The notes under the pieces: model-generated
What the model was told of the DNA's origin: nothing
Databases searched by the model: none
Seen by the model: only the letters and a program-made list of their open reading frames with translations
Origin: Mucilaginibacter gossypii
GTDB taxonomy: Bacteria; Bacteroidota; Bacteroidia; Sphingobacteriales; Sphingobacteriaceae
Direction: 5' to 3'
NCBI RefSeq assembly: GCF_900100945.1
Contig: NZ_FNCG01000018.1
Coordinates: 62,001-126,000 of the forward strand
Length of the DNA stretch: 64,000 bases
In this document: in pieces, positions 1 to 7,747 of the stretch
Layout: the number at the start of each line of letters is the position of its first letter
Position numbering within the stretch: the first letter of the stretch is position 1
Program-made: the position numbers and the translations under genes

Positions 1-1
1 G

Positions 2-271
2 GTGTATTTTAAGGACATTACCGAAAGGTTGCTTCATTCCAAAGCTATAGAGCAACAAAATGAAAAATTAAGGACAGTTGCCTGGATGCAATCCCACTTA
101 ACCCGGCCTCATGTTGCAAATTTATTGGGCTTAATGAATGTTTTGAAAAACGAGGAATTAACAGAGGCTGAAAAGGGGGAGGTATTAAATCATTTGTTAA
201 CTGCAGTTAATAAGTTAGATGCAATAATATTAGAAATCGTTGAAAATGCTGAGGAAATAAAATACAAATAA
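2..271 (+). CDS. C-terminal end of a PAS-type sensor protein (5' partial)
   Basis: The reading frame is open to the left window edge, so the start lies outside. The remaining 89 residues begin with DITER, the usual end of a PAS/PAC domain, then a helical stretch with SHLTRPHVANLLGL at about residues 31-44. This resembles the dimerisation helix of histidine kinases but with the phospho-acceptor context SHxLRxP altered, and the protein stops after the two helices without any ATPase domain. Sphingobacteriaceae often carry PAS proteins with this shortened kinase-like tail. Whether the protein still signals, for example by dimerising with a true kinase, cannot be judged here. A membrane histidine kinase follows at 964. 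Confidence 0.6.
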   Translation: MYFKDITERLLHSKAIEQQNEKLRTVAWMQSHLTRPHVANLLGLMNVLKNEELTEAEKGEVLNHLLTAVNKLDAIILEIVENAEEIKYK

Positions 272-403
272 CAATTCTGAAATGAAAGTCTGCAAAGGTG
301 AATAACTTTAAACGGCAAAAATTTTATATAATCGTTTTGATAATCAGCAGTTTTACCGCTAACAAGTTCATCTACAGGTCACCGGAACAAAGCGATTAAT
401 GGT

Positions 404-844
404 TTATTTTGATCGGGCTAAAATTATAAAAAACTTGTAAATAATTGACTTGCAGAAATTTCTCTCTAATTCAAAAATACTTAGCGGTGGGATTGAGTCG
501 TTCTTGGCGGTGCCGGTGATATAAATATAGGCGCCTTGCCGGACAAATAATTTGATAATAGCTAAAGCCATCTCTCTGTTGCGCCGGTTGTTTGTGCAGT
601 TTTTTTGCTTTCGCCAGTTTTTCCAATGGGGCAAATTCATTTTTGCTCAATTAGCGAGGCGGAGAGCGTAGCATTTAAAATAGTTCAAACACGCCTAACC
701 TTTTATACGTTTAACAGCCGGGCTCCGGTAGAGGATCTTAAAGCGACGATCCAGTAATGTTACGCCGAGGTCACTCCTGTCAAAAATTTTCGAAAAGGCA
801 GCTTCCAGTATCTGATTTTACTTATCGATGAAGTGGCCGTACAT
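404..844 (-). pseudogene. decayed PAS sensor-domain fragment
   Basis: On the minus strand one frame read from 844 towards 404 gives pieces that look like a PAS domain in order. An ILEAAFSKIFDRSD stretch is followed by GVTLLDRRFKILYRSPAV at about 765-708, which fits the first strands of a PAS fold, and later by VRQGAYIYITGTA at about 543-505, which fits the core PAS strands (usual form DGxYxWIEGTA). The frame is broken by at least three stops (near 820, 690 and 650), and the middle part only looks PAS-like in another frame. Only the last 78 codons remain open (404-640). I read it as a decaying relative of the PAS protein next to it. A fragment of another family cannot be excluded. Confidence 0.45.
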
Positions 845-963
845 GGCCGGGTTTTTAATCAGGTAATGAAAAGCAATGATATGTCATTATCCGACAAACA
901 ATATCAGAAAAAATAAAAACAACCCGGGGGCCTGAATCTCACATAAACAACTTTTTAAAATAA

Positions 964-2400
964 ATGGCGTATAGAAGTGTATTCTTGCGCTCCAAGTACC
1001 TGTTCATCATGCAAAACCCTAAATTAAACTACTTCTTTGTTCGGTACTGCCGACGTATTCCTCACTTGTGGAACTCATTAATTGGCGATTCCTCAAATTT
1101 CTCGCTTGAATCACGTATATTTCATTCAATCAGCCTAAGCCTGATGGTTTTGGCCGCCTGTTATATTCCATACAATCTTGTCGCGGGTCTGAAAGTAGCA
1201 GCTGTATCATGCCTGTTGATTGGCACCGTTTTCCTACATCAATTCTATTTCTCCAGATTCAGGAGCAAACCGCATAGTAATGTCATATTCGGAATAACCG
1301 GACTTTTCATATTTTCAGTAAACTATTTTTCCAACGCCGGCATCAGCGGTTCCACAGACCTCATCTGGCCGTCTTACTTGTTACTCGTGTTTGCCATCTC
1401 GCCATACCGGCAGCACCTTGCCTGGCTTTCAACATATGTCATCGTTTTTATATTGATCCACTTGGCCGAATACCTCGATCCTTCCCTGGTGAGCCATCCT
1501 TTCGTGCAGGGCGAGGGCCAGGTCCTTGACCGGATCACGGCGTTTCCCATTCCTGTGCTGGCGATTTATATCATAATCAAATTTATCAGGAAAAATTATG
1601 ATAAAGAAAGAAGCGAGGTATCGGAAAAAACGAAGTCCATCGAATTAAGAAACGAGCAAATGCTGCAACACAAAGAACAGCTTGAAAAAAGCAACGCAGA
1701 AAAGAGCAAACTTATGTCGATCATTTCACATGACCTACGAGCGCCCCTGATCAATATCCAAAATTATCTGGAACTATTAAGCGAGGATCAATTGGACAGC
1801 CAGGATAGGGAAATGCTGGAAAACAGTTTGAAAAACGCCACCCGCGATACGATCAACATGTTGTCTAACCTGTTAAACTGGTCAAGGACACAAATGACAG
1901 GCCCCGTTGTTCACCTCACCGCGCTTAACTTGCTGGGTACCCTCCTGCCAACACTGGAAATGGAACGTTCATTGGCTGCAGTAAAAAAGATAGATCTTAG
2001 ATGGGACATTGCATCCGGGCTTACCGCGACCGGCGACAAAGACATGCTTGAGCTGGTGATCCGCAACCTGATCAGCAATGCGATCAAATTTACCCGACCG
2101 AACGGTCTCATTTTAATCCGTGGAAGCATATCCGGTGCTGATTGTAAGCTAGAAGTAAACGACAATGGAGTTGGTATACCATCGGACAAGAGAGCAGGTC
2201 TTTTCTCTCCGGTTACCGAACCCGCTTACGGTACAGAAAACGAACGGGGTATTGGCCTCGGCTTGGTGCTTTGTAAAGATTTCATGGAACGCCAGGGCGG
2301 CAGGCTTAATTATGAAAGCACTGTCGGAACAGGTTCCAGTTTTTTTATTTTTCTCCCCCTGTCTGAACAGGTGCCCAACCTGCCGGACCGTGCCAGGTAA
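964..2400 (+). CDS. membrane-bound sensor histidine kinase
   Basis: 478 residues. The N-terminal half (about residues 50-215) holds roughly six hydrophobic segments, a short coiled linker follows, then HisKA with the H-box SIISHDLRAPL (phospho-acceptor H256). The HATPase part has NLISNAIKFT (N-box), DNGVGIPSDK (G1) and GIGLGLVL (G2), so all catalytic boxes are intact. It should autophosphorylate and pass phosphate to a response regulator, but no partner regulator with an output domain is adjacent. There is no recognisable periplasmic ligand domain; the signal is probably sensed in or near the membrane. ATG at 964 gives the longest form; ATG at 1009 (MQNPKL) is a possible alternative, since the first 15 residues look unstructured. 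The gene ends shortly before the convergent tRNA-His. Confidence 0.85.
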   Translation: MAYRSVFLRSKYLFIMQNPKLNYFFVRYCRRIPHLWNSLIGDSSNFSLESRIFHSISLSLMVLAACYIPYNLVAGLKVAAVSCLLIGTVFLHQFYFSRFRSKPHSNVIFGITGLFIFSVNYFSNAGISGSTDLIWPSYLLLVFAISPYRQHLAWLSTYVIVFILIHLAEYLDPSLVSHPFVQGEGQVLDRITAFPIPVLAIYIIIKFIRKNYDKERSEVSEKTKSIELRNEQMLQHKEQLEKSNAEKSKLMSIISHDLRAPLINIQNYLELLSEDQLDSQDREMLENSLKNATRDTINMLSNLLNWSRTQMTGPVVHLTALNLLGTLLPTLEMERSLAAVKKIDLRWDIASGLTATGDKDMLELVIRNLISNAIKFTRPNGLILIRGSISGADCKLEVNDNGVGIPSDKRAGLFSPVTEPAYGTENERGIGLGLVLCKDFMERQGGRLNYESTVGTGSSFFIFLPLSEQVPNLPDRAR

Positions 2401-2422
2401 TAATGAGCCATAATATGGGCGT

Positions 2423-2455
2423 AAAAAAAGGCCCATTTACGTATGTAAATGAGCC
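2423..2455 (-). terminator. rho-independent terminator of tRNA-His
   Basis: Inverted repeat with 11-bp arms (2430-2440 and 2445-2455, one G-T type mismatch) around a 4-nt loop. On the minus strand the stem is followed by seven T residues (2429-2423). It lies 12 nt past the end of the tRNA, so it should end that transcript. Confidence 0.75.
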
Positions 2456-2466
2456 CTATAAAAGCG

Positions 2467-2541
2467 GGTAAGCAATGGGGCTCGAACCCACGACCCCCAG
2501 AACCACAATCTGGTGCTCTAACCAACTGAGCTATGCCTACC
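2467..2541 (-). tRNA. tRNA-His (GTG anticodon)
   Basis: The minus strand folds as a complete cloverleaf: acceptor stem GTAGGCA/TGCTTAC, D-arm AGCTCAGTTGGTTAGAGC, anticodon stem CCAGA/TCTGG with loop TTGTGGT, T-arm GTGGGTTCGAGCCCC. The anticodon GTG (complement of 2504-2506) reads histidine codons. An extra G at 2541 (position -1) faces a C at 2467 (position 73), the identity pair specific to tRNA-His. CCA is not encoded and must be added after transcription. Confidence 0.96.
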
Positions 2542-2560
2542 GTTTTGTTTTTCGAGTGTG

Positions 2561-2590
2561 CAAAAATAGAAATCTCCCGGTTAATTGCAA
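2561..2590 (-). promoter_or_regulatory. promoter of tRNA-His
   Basis: On the minus strand TATTTTTG (2568-2561) matches the Bacteroidota -7 consensus TAnnTTTG, and TTTG with its TTG at 2590-2588 sits 19 bp upstream, matching the -33 element. Spacing to the tRNA 5' end is about 20 nt. This is one of the clearest promoters in the window. Confidence 0.7.
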
Positions 2591-2651
2591 ACTCTTTTTT
2601 AAAATTACATTAAGCTTACCCGTTTAATTTAGAATGATTATGCTTAATAAG

Positions 2652-2659
2652 TATTTTTG
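2652..2659 (+). promoter_or_regulatory. -7 promoter element of the copper ATPase gene
   Basis: TATTTTTG fits TAnnTTTG and lies only 5 nt before the ATG at 2665. If used, transcription would start at or within a few bases of the start codon, giving a leaderless or nearly leaderless mRNA. No clear -33 TTG is seen at the right distance. Confidence 0.45.
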
Positions 2660-2664
2660 TAACT

Positions 2665-4761
2665 ATGGCTGAGCAATTGATAGAACTAAATGTGACCGGC
2701 ATGCATTGTAATAATTGCGCAATGTCCGTCCATAAATTCCTCGAAAAAAAAGGTTTACACAATATCCTGGTTGATTTTGCCGGCGAAGAGGTAAAATTTT
2801 CAACCAACGATGAAACCCGGCTGCCTGAAATAAAAAAAGGGATAGAAAGTTTAGGTTTTAAAGTTGTCGAGGATCTCAGCACCCATTCGGTACCGTTTTA
2901 CGAACGGGTAGAAAACAAATTTATCTTCTGCGCCATCTTTACCGCACCACTTTTGCTGCACATGATATTACCCTGGCATTTTCTGCATCAGCCCATAATT
3001 CAATTGTTGTTATGCCTTCCGGTTTTTATAGTTGGATGTTTACACTTTGGCAAAAGCGCCATTAGTTCAATAAAGGGAGGTGTCCCTAATATGGATGTGC
3101 TCATTTTTGTGGGCTCAACATCGGCATTTATATATAGCCTTATCGGCACAATACAAAACCTCGGCCCTCAATACCAGTTTTACGAAACTTGCGCCACCAT
3201 TATTACCCTGGTGTTGTTAGGTAATGTGTTCGAAAAACGTTCGGTGAGTCAAACTACCTCGGCTGTAAAAGACCTCATCAAATTTCAGGAAGTGAATGCC
3301 AATCGCATCATAAATGGAAGCGTTGAAATAATCAATGCCAAAGAGGCGCGCCCTGGTGATACATTACTGGTTAATGAAGGCGATAAAATACCTGTTGACG
3401 GCGAGATCCTTTCAGGCCAGGGTTCGGTTAATGAGGCCATGCTCACAGGCGAAAGTATCCCGGTTGAAAAACAAAAATACGATAAGGTTATTGGCGGTAC
3501 TATATTGCTTAATGGCAATTTCCATATGCTGGCAACCCGTGTTGGCTCAAATACCATTCTTGCGCAGATCATCGACTTGATGAAGAAAGCCCAGGCGGCT
3601 AAACCACCTGTTCAAAAACTCGGTGATAAGGTTGCGGCTGTATTTGTCCCTGCGGTAATACTGATAGCATTGACCACCTTTATGCTCACTTACTTTGTTG
3701 GCGGTTCGGGTTTACAACATGCTATCATGAATGCTATTGCTGTGCTGGTTATATCTTGTCCATGTGCCATGGGTTTAGCCACGCCCACTGCTGTTATGGT
3801 TGGTTTAGGCCGGGCGGCTAAGAACGGCATCCTGGTAAAAGGCGGAGATACGATTGAAGCCGTTACTAATACCAGATATGTAGTTTTTGATAAAACAGGC
3901 ACACTTACAACCGGCAAGTTTACCGTTAATGAGATCAGGATTGAGAATGGTGCGGATATAGAACACATCAGGGGCATGATCACTGCCATTGAGGAGCGAT
4001 GTAATCATCCGATAGCCAAATCGCTTGTAAACGGTTTAAAAGAATTACCACAGCAAAAGCTCATTTTAAAATCGGTTAAAGAAGAAAAAGGCTTGGGTAT
4101 GCGTGCAGAAGATATCCACGGCAATAATTACTTTTTGGGTACAGCGAAAACCAACCACCAAGCCAATTTCAACATTGTGCTGTATAAAAACCAGGTACTG
4201 ATGGCGCAAATTGCTGTCGATGATCAGGTAAAACCTGAAGCCGCCACGCTTATAACTCAACTTAAACAAATGGGTATTATCCCGGTACTGTTGAGCGGTG
4301 ATAAAAAAGACCGTTGTCTTAGCGTAGCTCATCAATTAGGTATCACAGAGGTTCATGGCGAAAAACTTCCCGAAGAAAAACTGAAAGTGATTGACATTTA
4401 TAAACAAAAAGGTAAAACCATTATGATAGGTGACGGCATTAACGATGCTCCTGCCCTAACCCATGCCGATGTTGGCATATCAATGAATGATGCCAGTCAG
4501 GTGGCAATTCAGTCGGCCAATGTAGTATTATTAAATACCGACCTGCATTCGGTGATCAAGTTTTTACAGATCAGCAGGCATACGCTGCTTACCATAAAAC
4601 AAAACCTTTTTTGGGCCTTTGCCTATAATATCATAGCTATCCCTGTGGCAGCAATGGGTTTCCTTAATCCTATGGTTGGCGCACTCACCATGGCGTTTTC
4701 GGACGTGGTAGTGATTGGGAACTCATTGAGACTGAAGATTAAGAAAGTCGATAGACCATAG
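2665..4761 (+). CDS. copA: copper-translocating P1B-type ATPase
   Basis: 698 residues. An N-terminal heavy-metal-associated domain carries the metal site GMHCNNC (Cys15 and Cys18). The membrane part contains the intramembrane CPC motif (Cys365-Pro-Cys367), diagnostic of Cu+ (or Ag+) transporting P1B-1 pumps. The cytoplasmic part has TGES (actuator), DKTGTLT with phosphorylated Asp409, the nucleotide-binding HP pair in CNHPIAKSL, and GDGINDAPAL near residues 589-598. All catalytic signatures are intact. The length is at the short end for CopA because only one metal-binding domain is present. The protein sits in the inner membrane and exports cytoplasmic copper. No copper chaperone or CueR-like regulator is adjacent. 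A role in feeding copper to cytochrome oxidase instead of detoxification is possible. Confidence 0.9.
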   Translation: MAEQLIELNVTGMHCNNCAMSVHKFLEKKGLHNILVDFAGEEVKFSTNDETRLPEIKKGIESLGFKVVEDLSTHSVPFYERVENKFIFCAIFTAPLLLHMILPWHFLHQPIIQLLLCLPVFIVGCLHFGKSAISSIKGGVPNMDVLIFVGSTSAFIYSLIGTIQNLGPQYQFYETCATIITLVLLGNVFEKRSVSQTTSAVKDLIKFQEVNANRIINGSVEIINAKEARPGDTLLVNEGDKIPVDGEILSGQGSVNEAMLTGESIPVEKQKYDKVIGGTILLNGNFHMLATRVGSNTILAQIIDLMKKAQAAKPPVQKLGDKVAAVFVPAVILIALTTFMLTYFVGGSGLQHAIMNAIAVLVISCPCAMGLATPTAVMVGLGRAAKNGILVKGGDTIEAVTNTRYVVFDKTGTLTTGKFTVNEIRIENGADIEHIRGMITAIEERCNHPIAKSLVNGLKELPQQKLILKSVKEEKGLGMRAEDIHGNNYFLGTAKTNHQANFNIVLYKNQVLMAQIAVDDQVKPEAATLITQLKQMGIIPVLLSGDKKDRCLSVAHQLGITEVHGEKLPEEKLKVIDIYKQKGKTIMIGDGINDAPALTHADVGISMNDASQVAIQSANVVLLNTDLHSVIKFLQISRHTLLTIKQNLFWAFAYNIIAIPVAAMGFLNPMVGALTMAFSDVVVIGNSLRLKIKKVDRP

Positions 4762-4858
4762 TCTATAGCCCATAGTTTCTATTTGCTTTAGATCAATGCA
4801 ACGTATGATTTAAAGTTTCTTACTTTTGCCATGGACTATCAACTATCGTCCATGGACT
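4750..4858. repeat. ACTATGG-type low-complexity intergenic repeat, copy 1
   Basis: The gap between the ATPase and rnhA is made of permutations of a 7-8 nt word such as GACCATAGTCTATAG and CCATGGACTATC. Similar tracts occur at 41000-41035, 41180-41224 and 46697-46797. The words partly overlap the end of the ATPase gene and the promoter of rnhA. Confidence 0.55.
4821..4828 (+). promoter_or_regulatory. -7 promoter element of rnhA
   Basis: TACTTTTG matches TAnnTTTG, 36 nt before the rnhA start at 4865. No strong -33 TTG at 19-21 bp; call rests on the -7 element and position alone. Confidence 0.4.
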
Positions 4859-4864
4859 TAAGAT

Positions 4865-5335
4865 ATGATCGAGATTTTTACAGACGGAGCTTCAAGCGGA
4901 AATCCGGGACCGGGTGGATATGGTGTGATCTTGCGTTCGGGACAGCATTATAAAGAGCTATCCGAAGGTTTCCGGAAAACTACCAATAACCGGATGGAGC
5001 TACTTGCTGTGATCAAAGGCCTGGAAGCGCTGAAAGCGCCCAATCAAAATGTAATGATCTTTTCCGACTCCAAATATGTTATTGACGCTATCGAAAAACG
5101 CTGGGTTAATGGTTGGGTAGCAAAAGGGTTCGCAGGCAAAAAAAACAAAGATCTGTGGATGCGCTATTTGGAGATCAGCAAGCTTCATAAAATTAAATTC
5201 ACCTGGGTGCGTGGGCATAACGGGCACCCCGAAAATGAGCGTTGCGACCAATTGGCAGTAGCTGCTGGTAAACGCCCTCCCCTGCTCATTGATTCGGTTT
5301 TTGAGGCGGAGAATGCAAGGGCGGGGATGGTTTAG
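4865..5335 (+). CDS. rnhA: ribonuclease HI
   Basis: 156 residues, the usual size of bacterial RNase HI. It degrades the RNA strand of RNA-DNA hybrids (R-loops, Okazaki primers). The acidic active site is complete: Asp in FTDGASSGNPG (residue 6-7 region), Glu in NRMELLAV, Asp in IFSDSKYVI, and the C-terminal His/Asp pair in VRGHNGHPENERCDQLA. The ATG at 4865 places the first beta strand at residue 2, as in the family. The gene is convergent with the phosphodiesterase at 5377; a 20-nt palindromic repeat lies between them. Confidence 0.95.
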   Translation: MIEIFTDGASSGNPGPGGYGVILRSGQHYKELSEGFRKTTNNRMELLAVIKGLEALKAPNQNVMIFSDSKYVIDAIEKRWVNGWVAKGFAGKKNKDLWMRYLEISKLHKIKFTWVRGHNGHPENERCDQLAVAAGKRPPLLIDSVFEAENARAGMV

Positions 5336-5343
5336 CTTTGCGG

Positions 5344-5363
5344 GAGACGCAATTATGCGTCTC
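5344..5363. repeat. REP-like palindrome, singlet copy
   Basis: GAGACGCAATTATGCGTCTC: 8-bp perfect arms around ATTA, followed by TAC. The same unit occurs twice at 21036-21134 in inverted orientation. There is no T-run, so it is not an obvious terminator although it lies between two convergent genes. Confidence 0.7.
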
Positions 5364-5376
5364 TACATCAAAACTT

Positions 5377-5868
5377 TCACCCCGCCAATTCAATTATCTG
5401 CAGATCCTGGATCTTGTCACCATCAATATTAAATCTCAACAACGTACGCACCTTATGCCAGCCCTGCTTACCGGCAGCGCCGGGGTTCATGTGCAGGCAG
5501 TTGATCTTTTTATCAAACATCACTTTTAATATGTGCGAATGGCCGGTAATAAATAATTGAGGCGGATTGCTGTAAATCTCAGCCTTGATATTTTGGCTGT
5601 ACCTGCCGGGATAGCCCCCGATATGGGTCATCCATACATCTACTTCTTCGCATTTAAAGCGTAAATGTTCGGGGTAAACTATACGTACGTCTTTATCATC
5701 TATATTGCCGTATACGCCTTTTAAACGTTTAAAAGCAGCAAGTTTATCAGCCAGTTCAATGGTACCAAAATCGCCGGCATGCCAAATCTCGTCGCAGTTT
5801 TCAAAATGTTTAAAAACGGCATCGTCAAGGTAGCTGTGGGTATCGGAAATGAGGCCTATGCGGGTCAT
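5377..5868 (-). CDS. YfcE/MJ0936-type metallophosphoesterase
   Basis: 163 residues. The dinuclear metal-binding motifs of the calcineurin-like superfamily appear in order: ISDTHSYLDD (D and H), HAGDFG (D), GNIDDK (N, with D in place of the more usual GNCD), WMTHIGGYPGRY (H) and FITGHSHI (H-x-H). Size and spacing fit the small YfcE/MJ0936 phosphodiesterase group, which hydrolyses phosphodiester bonds in vitro; the natural substrate is generally unknown. No signal peptide, so cytoplasmic. It stands alone, convergent with rnhA and followed upstream by the methyltransferase gene on the same strand 62 nt away. Confidence 0.85.
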   Translation of the reverse strand: MTRIGLISDTHSYLDDAVFKHFENCDEIWHAGDFGTIELADKLAAFKRLKGVYGNIDDKDVRIVYPEHLRFKCEEVDVWMTHIGGYPGRYSQNIKAEIYSNPPQLFITGHSHILKVMFDKKINCLHMNPGAAGKQGWHKVRTLLRFNIDGDKIQDLQIIELAG

Positions 5869-5930
5869 GGGGCAAAGTTAGGATTTAATTAGTCAAGAGT
5901 TAAGAGCCAAGAATTAAGATTCGAGGCGGG

Positions 5931-6635
5931 CTAAAATATCGTCAGGAAATTCTTTAGCACTCCCCGGTACGTTTCCGTATATACATTTGGTTCGCTGTAG
6001 ATTACAAATTTACCGGTTATCATATGCGTGTTGTTTTTTCCGAAAGCAAGAATTTCCCGGTGCGCTGTATCATCCTTAAAGGAGTGAATGCTAATTGTTT
6101 TTTGCAGATAAAGACCGCTTTGTAAGGCGAGATTTTTCACCAGTGCCGAAGTATCTACAGGCAGTATCAGCCAGCAAATGCCCTGCTCTGTAAGCTGCGT
6201 TGCGACTACCGATATCAACTTTTCAAAAAAGCCATCAGCAGCATGTTTGGCTAAATTTGTTTTAACTCCCGGCGATTGCAGGGAGTTGATGTAAAACGGA
6301 GGATTAGATACAATAAGGTCATATCTTTTTTCAGGATAATCTTCAAAAAACTGTTCAAACCCATTTGCGTAAAGCGTTAACCTGTTTTTAAATGGCGAAT
6401 TGCCGAAATTGCTTTTGGCCGTAGCTGCTGCTTGTTCGTCAATTTCAACTGCGTCTATTTTGGCATCCGTGAAACGTTGTGCGAGCATCAGGGCTATTAC
6501 ACCTGTTCCGGTGCCAATATCAAGTATGTTTAACGGATGACCATCACCTGCGATTGCACCCAGCAATACCCCATCGGTATTAATTTTCATGGCACAGCCG
6601 GCTTGATCAACGCTGAATTGTTTGAAACGGAACAT
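5931..6635 (-). CDS. tRNA1(Val) A37 N6-methyltransferase family protein
   Basis: 234 residues, class I SAM-dependent methyltransferase. The SAM site is LDIGTGTGVIALMLAQR at about residues 38-54, the acidic end of strand 2 is VEIDEQA, and the catalytic NPPF (VSNPPFYINSL) near residues 112-115 marks amino-methyltransferases acting on adenine. Length and the opening MFRFKQFSVDQ...CAMKINTDGVLLGA match the TrmN6 (YfiC) family, which methylates A37 of tRNA-Val. I infer the same target. Related NPPF families (HemK-like, RsmC-like) have different flanks. It lies upstream of the phosphodiesterase on the same strand and may share its transcript. Confidence 0.8.
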   Translation of the reverse strand: MFRFKQFSVDQAGCAMKINTDGVLLGAIAGDGHPLNILDIGTGTGVIALMLAQRFTDAKIDAVEIDEQAAATAKSNFGNSPFKNRLTLYANGFEQFFEDYPEKRYDLIVSNPPFYINSLQSPGVKTNLAKHAADGFFEKLISVVATQLTEQGICWLILPVDTSALVKNLALQSGLYLQKTISIHSFKDDTAHREILAFGKNNTHMITGKFVIYSEPNVYTETYRGVLKNFLTIF

Positions 6636-6730
6636 GAGGGCGAAGTTATTGTTTTATTCTGTTGGTTGGGTTTTAAAGATATTTCTACTATATAACTTAC
6701 ATCGTCGCCCTCTTGGCCGGGCGGGGCCAG

Positions 6731-6755
6731 TTACTTTACCTTAGATGCAAAGTAA
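6731..6755. repeat. left hairpin of the non-coding element
   Basis: Arms TTACTTT (6731-6737) and AAAGTAA (6749-6755) with an 11-nt loop. The pair resembles the right-hand hairpin at 7190-7215 in its AAAG core. Confidence 0.6.
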
Positions 6756-7189
6756 CCAAACATCAAGGCAAAAAAATGCTTCCCCCCACAGGCCATACTC
6801 CCTGGCCCGCTTTTTTGCCGGGCCTTTACCCGCTTTTGGTTTGGGAATCGTAAGGTTATTTTTTTCTCCTAAGGAAGCAGTTGACTTACTGCTTGTATAT
6901 CGATTTCTCGCTTCTCTTTCCCACCTCTTTCTTGTCTCTTGCATCTTGATCTCCTGAATCTTTTCCCCTCCCCGTCAGCAGGTAAGCTTCGGGTGAAAGC
7001 GGGCAGAACAATGGTGGCCTGTGCGGTTGCAGGGGCATAGCAAGTTTTTGCAGAAGCATTGGGCAAGCGCGGGCAGGGCAAAATAATTGCAGCCCGTGGT
7101 TCTGCCCGTTTTGCAGGGCAAAGACCAAGCAAAGGCATGTGTGGGTGGCCAGTGCGGCAAAGAAGCCTATCTGCTGACTTGATTTTTTG

Positions 7190-7215
7190 GTTCTTTTGTA
7201 TCAAGACAAAAGAAC
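7190..7215. repeat. right hairpin of the non-coding element
   Basis: Perfect 10-bp arms GTTCTTTTGT (7190-7199) and ACAAAAGAAC (7206-7215), loop of 6 nt. Directly preceded by GATTTTTTG. Confidence 0.65.
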
Positions 7216-7297
7216 AAAGCCAACCCGCGGCAATTGAGCGGGCCGATGATAGTTAATAACAACAAAAGTTATTTTTAAAAACGAAGTAGACACTTCC

Positions 7298-7317
7298 CGT
7301 GGGATGCCGAAATAAAT
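7298..7317. repeat. small inverted repeat
   Basis: ATGCCGAAATAAATTCGGCA: the arms TGCCGAA and TTCGGCA flank ATAAA. It lies within a longer phrase (GTGGGATGCCGAA...TTCGGCACGAC) downstream of the VOC gene on the minus strand. It could help end the purL transcript, but no T-run follows. Confidence 0.45.
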
Positions 7318-7357
7318 TCGGCACGACTTTCTATCTTAGAATATAGTTAGACGTCCT

Positions 7358-7747
7358 TTATCGCTCATACAACTCCAGCGGCAAACCATCCGGATCGGCA
7401 AAAAACGTAAAGCGTTTGTCGGTGGTTTCATCTATGCGGATAGGTTCAATATCCACACCAAAAGAAGAGATATGTGCTACCGCTTCATCCAAATCATCAA
7501 CCTCAAAAGCTAAATGACGTAAACCTGCCGCTTCAGGACGCGAAGAACGTGCAGGCGGATTGGGAAAAGAAAAAAGCTCGATCTGATAGAGGTCACCCAC
7601 TTCCAGATCAAGCTTGTATGATTGTCGTTGTTCGCGATAAACCTCACGAACTATTTTTAAACCAAGCACCTCAGTATAAAACCGTTTGGATTTTGCATAA
7701 TCCGAACAAATGATAGCTATATGATGTACCCGGTTAAGTTTTAACAT
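7358..7747 (-). CDS. VOC family (glyoxalase-fold) protein
   Basis: 129 residues covering one complete vicinal-oxygen-chelate module. It opens with VHHIAIICSDYAKSKRFYTEVLGL and closes with FFADPDGLPLELYE. Likely metal ligands are the His near the N-terminus, Glu in YQIELFSF, His in LRHLAFEVDD and Glu in LELYE. Small VOC proteins of this kind (YaeR/SMU1112c-like) have unknown substrates; lactoylglutathione lyase activity should not be assumed. Its ATG overlaps the purL stop codon by one base (TAATG), so it is translationally coupled to purL, although no link between this family and purine synthesis is known to me. Confidence 0.85.
   Translation of the reverse strand: MLKLNRVHHIAIICSDYAKSKRFYTEVLGLKIVREVYREQRQSYKLDLEVGDLYQIELFSFPNPPARSSRPEAAGLRHLAFEVDDLDEAVAHISSFGVDIEPIRIDETTDKRFTFFADPDGLPLELYER

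Larger units (their letters stand above)
6636..7357. other. non-coding block bounded by two hairpins
   Basis: This 720-nt gap has no convincing gene. It starts with TTACTTT-loop-AAAGTAA (6731-6755) and ends with GTTCTTTTGT-loop-ACAAAAGAAC (7190-7215). Between them is a G+C-rich stretch open in several overlapping frames on both strands with cysteine- and proline-rich translations, typical of chance frames in a structured repeat. A further inverted repeat, ATGCCGAAATAAATTCGGCA, lies at 7298-7317. I read 6731-7215 as one dispersed non-coding element and 7298-7317 as a separate small repeat. Confidence 0.5.

Noticed and set aside
2310..2525. 71-codon minus-strand frame across the tRNA
   Set aside because: It reads through the tRNA-His sequence; a common artefact.
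6741..7256. Overlapping frames of 60-111 codons on both strands in the 6.7-7.3 kb gap
   Set aside because: Mutually overlapping, odd composition, and bounded by hairpins; better explained as a non-coding element.
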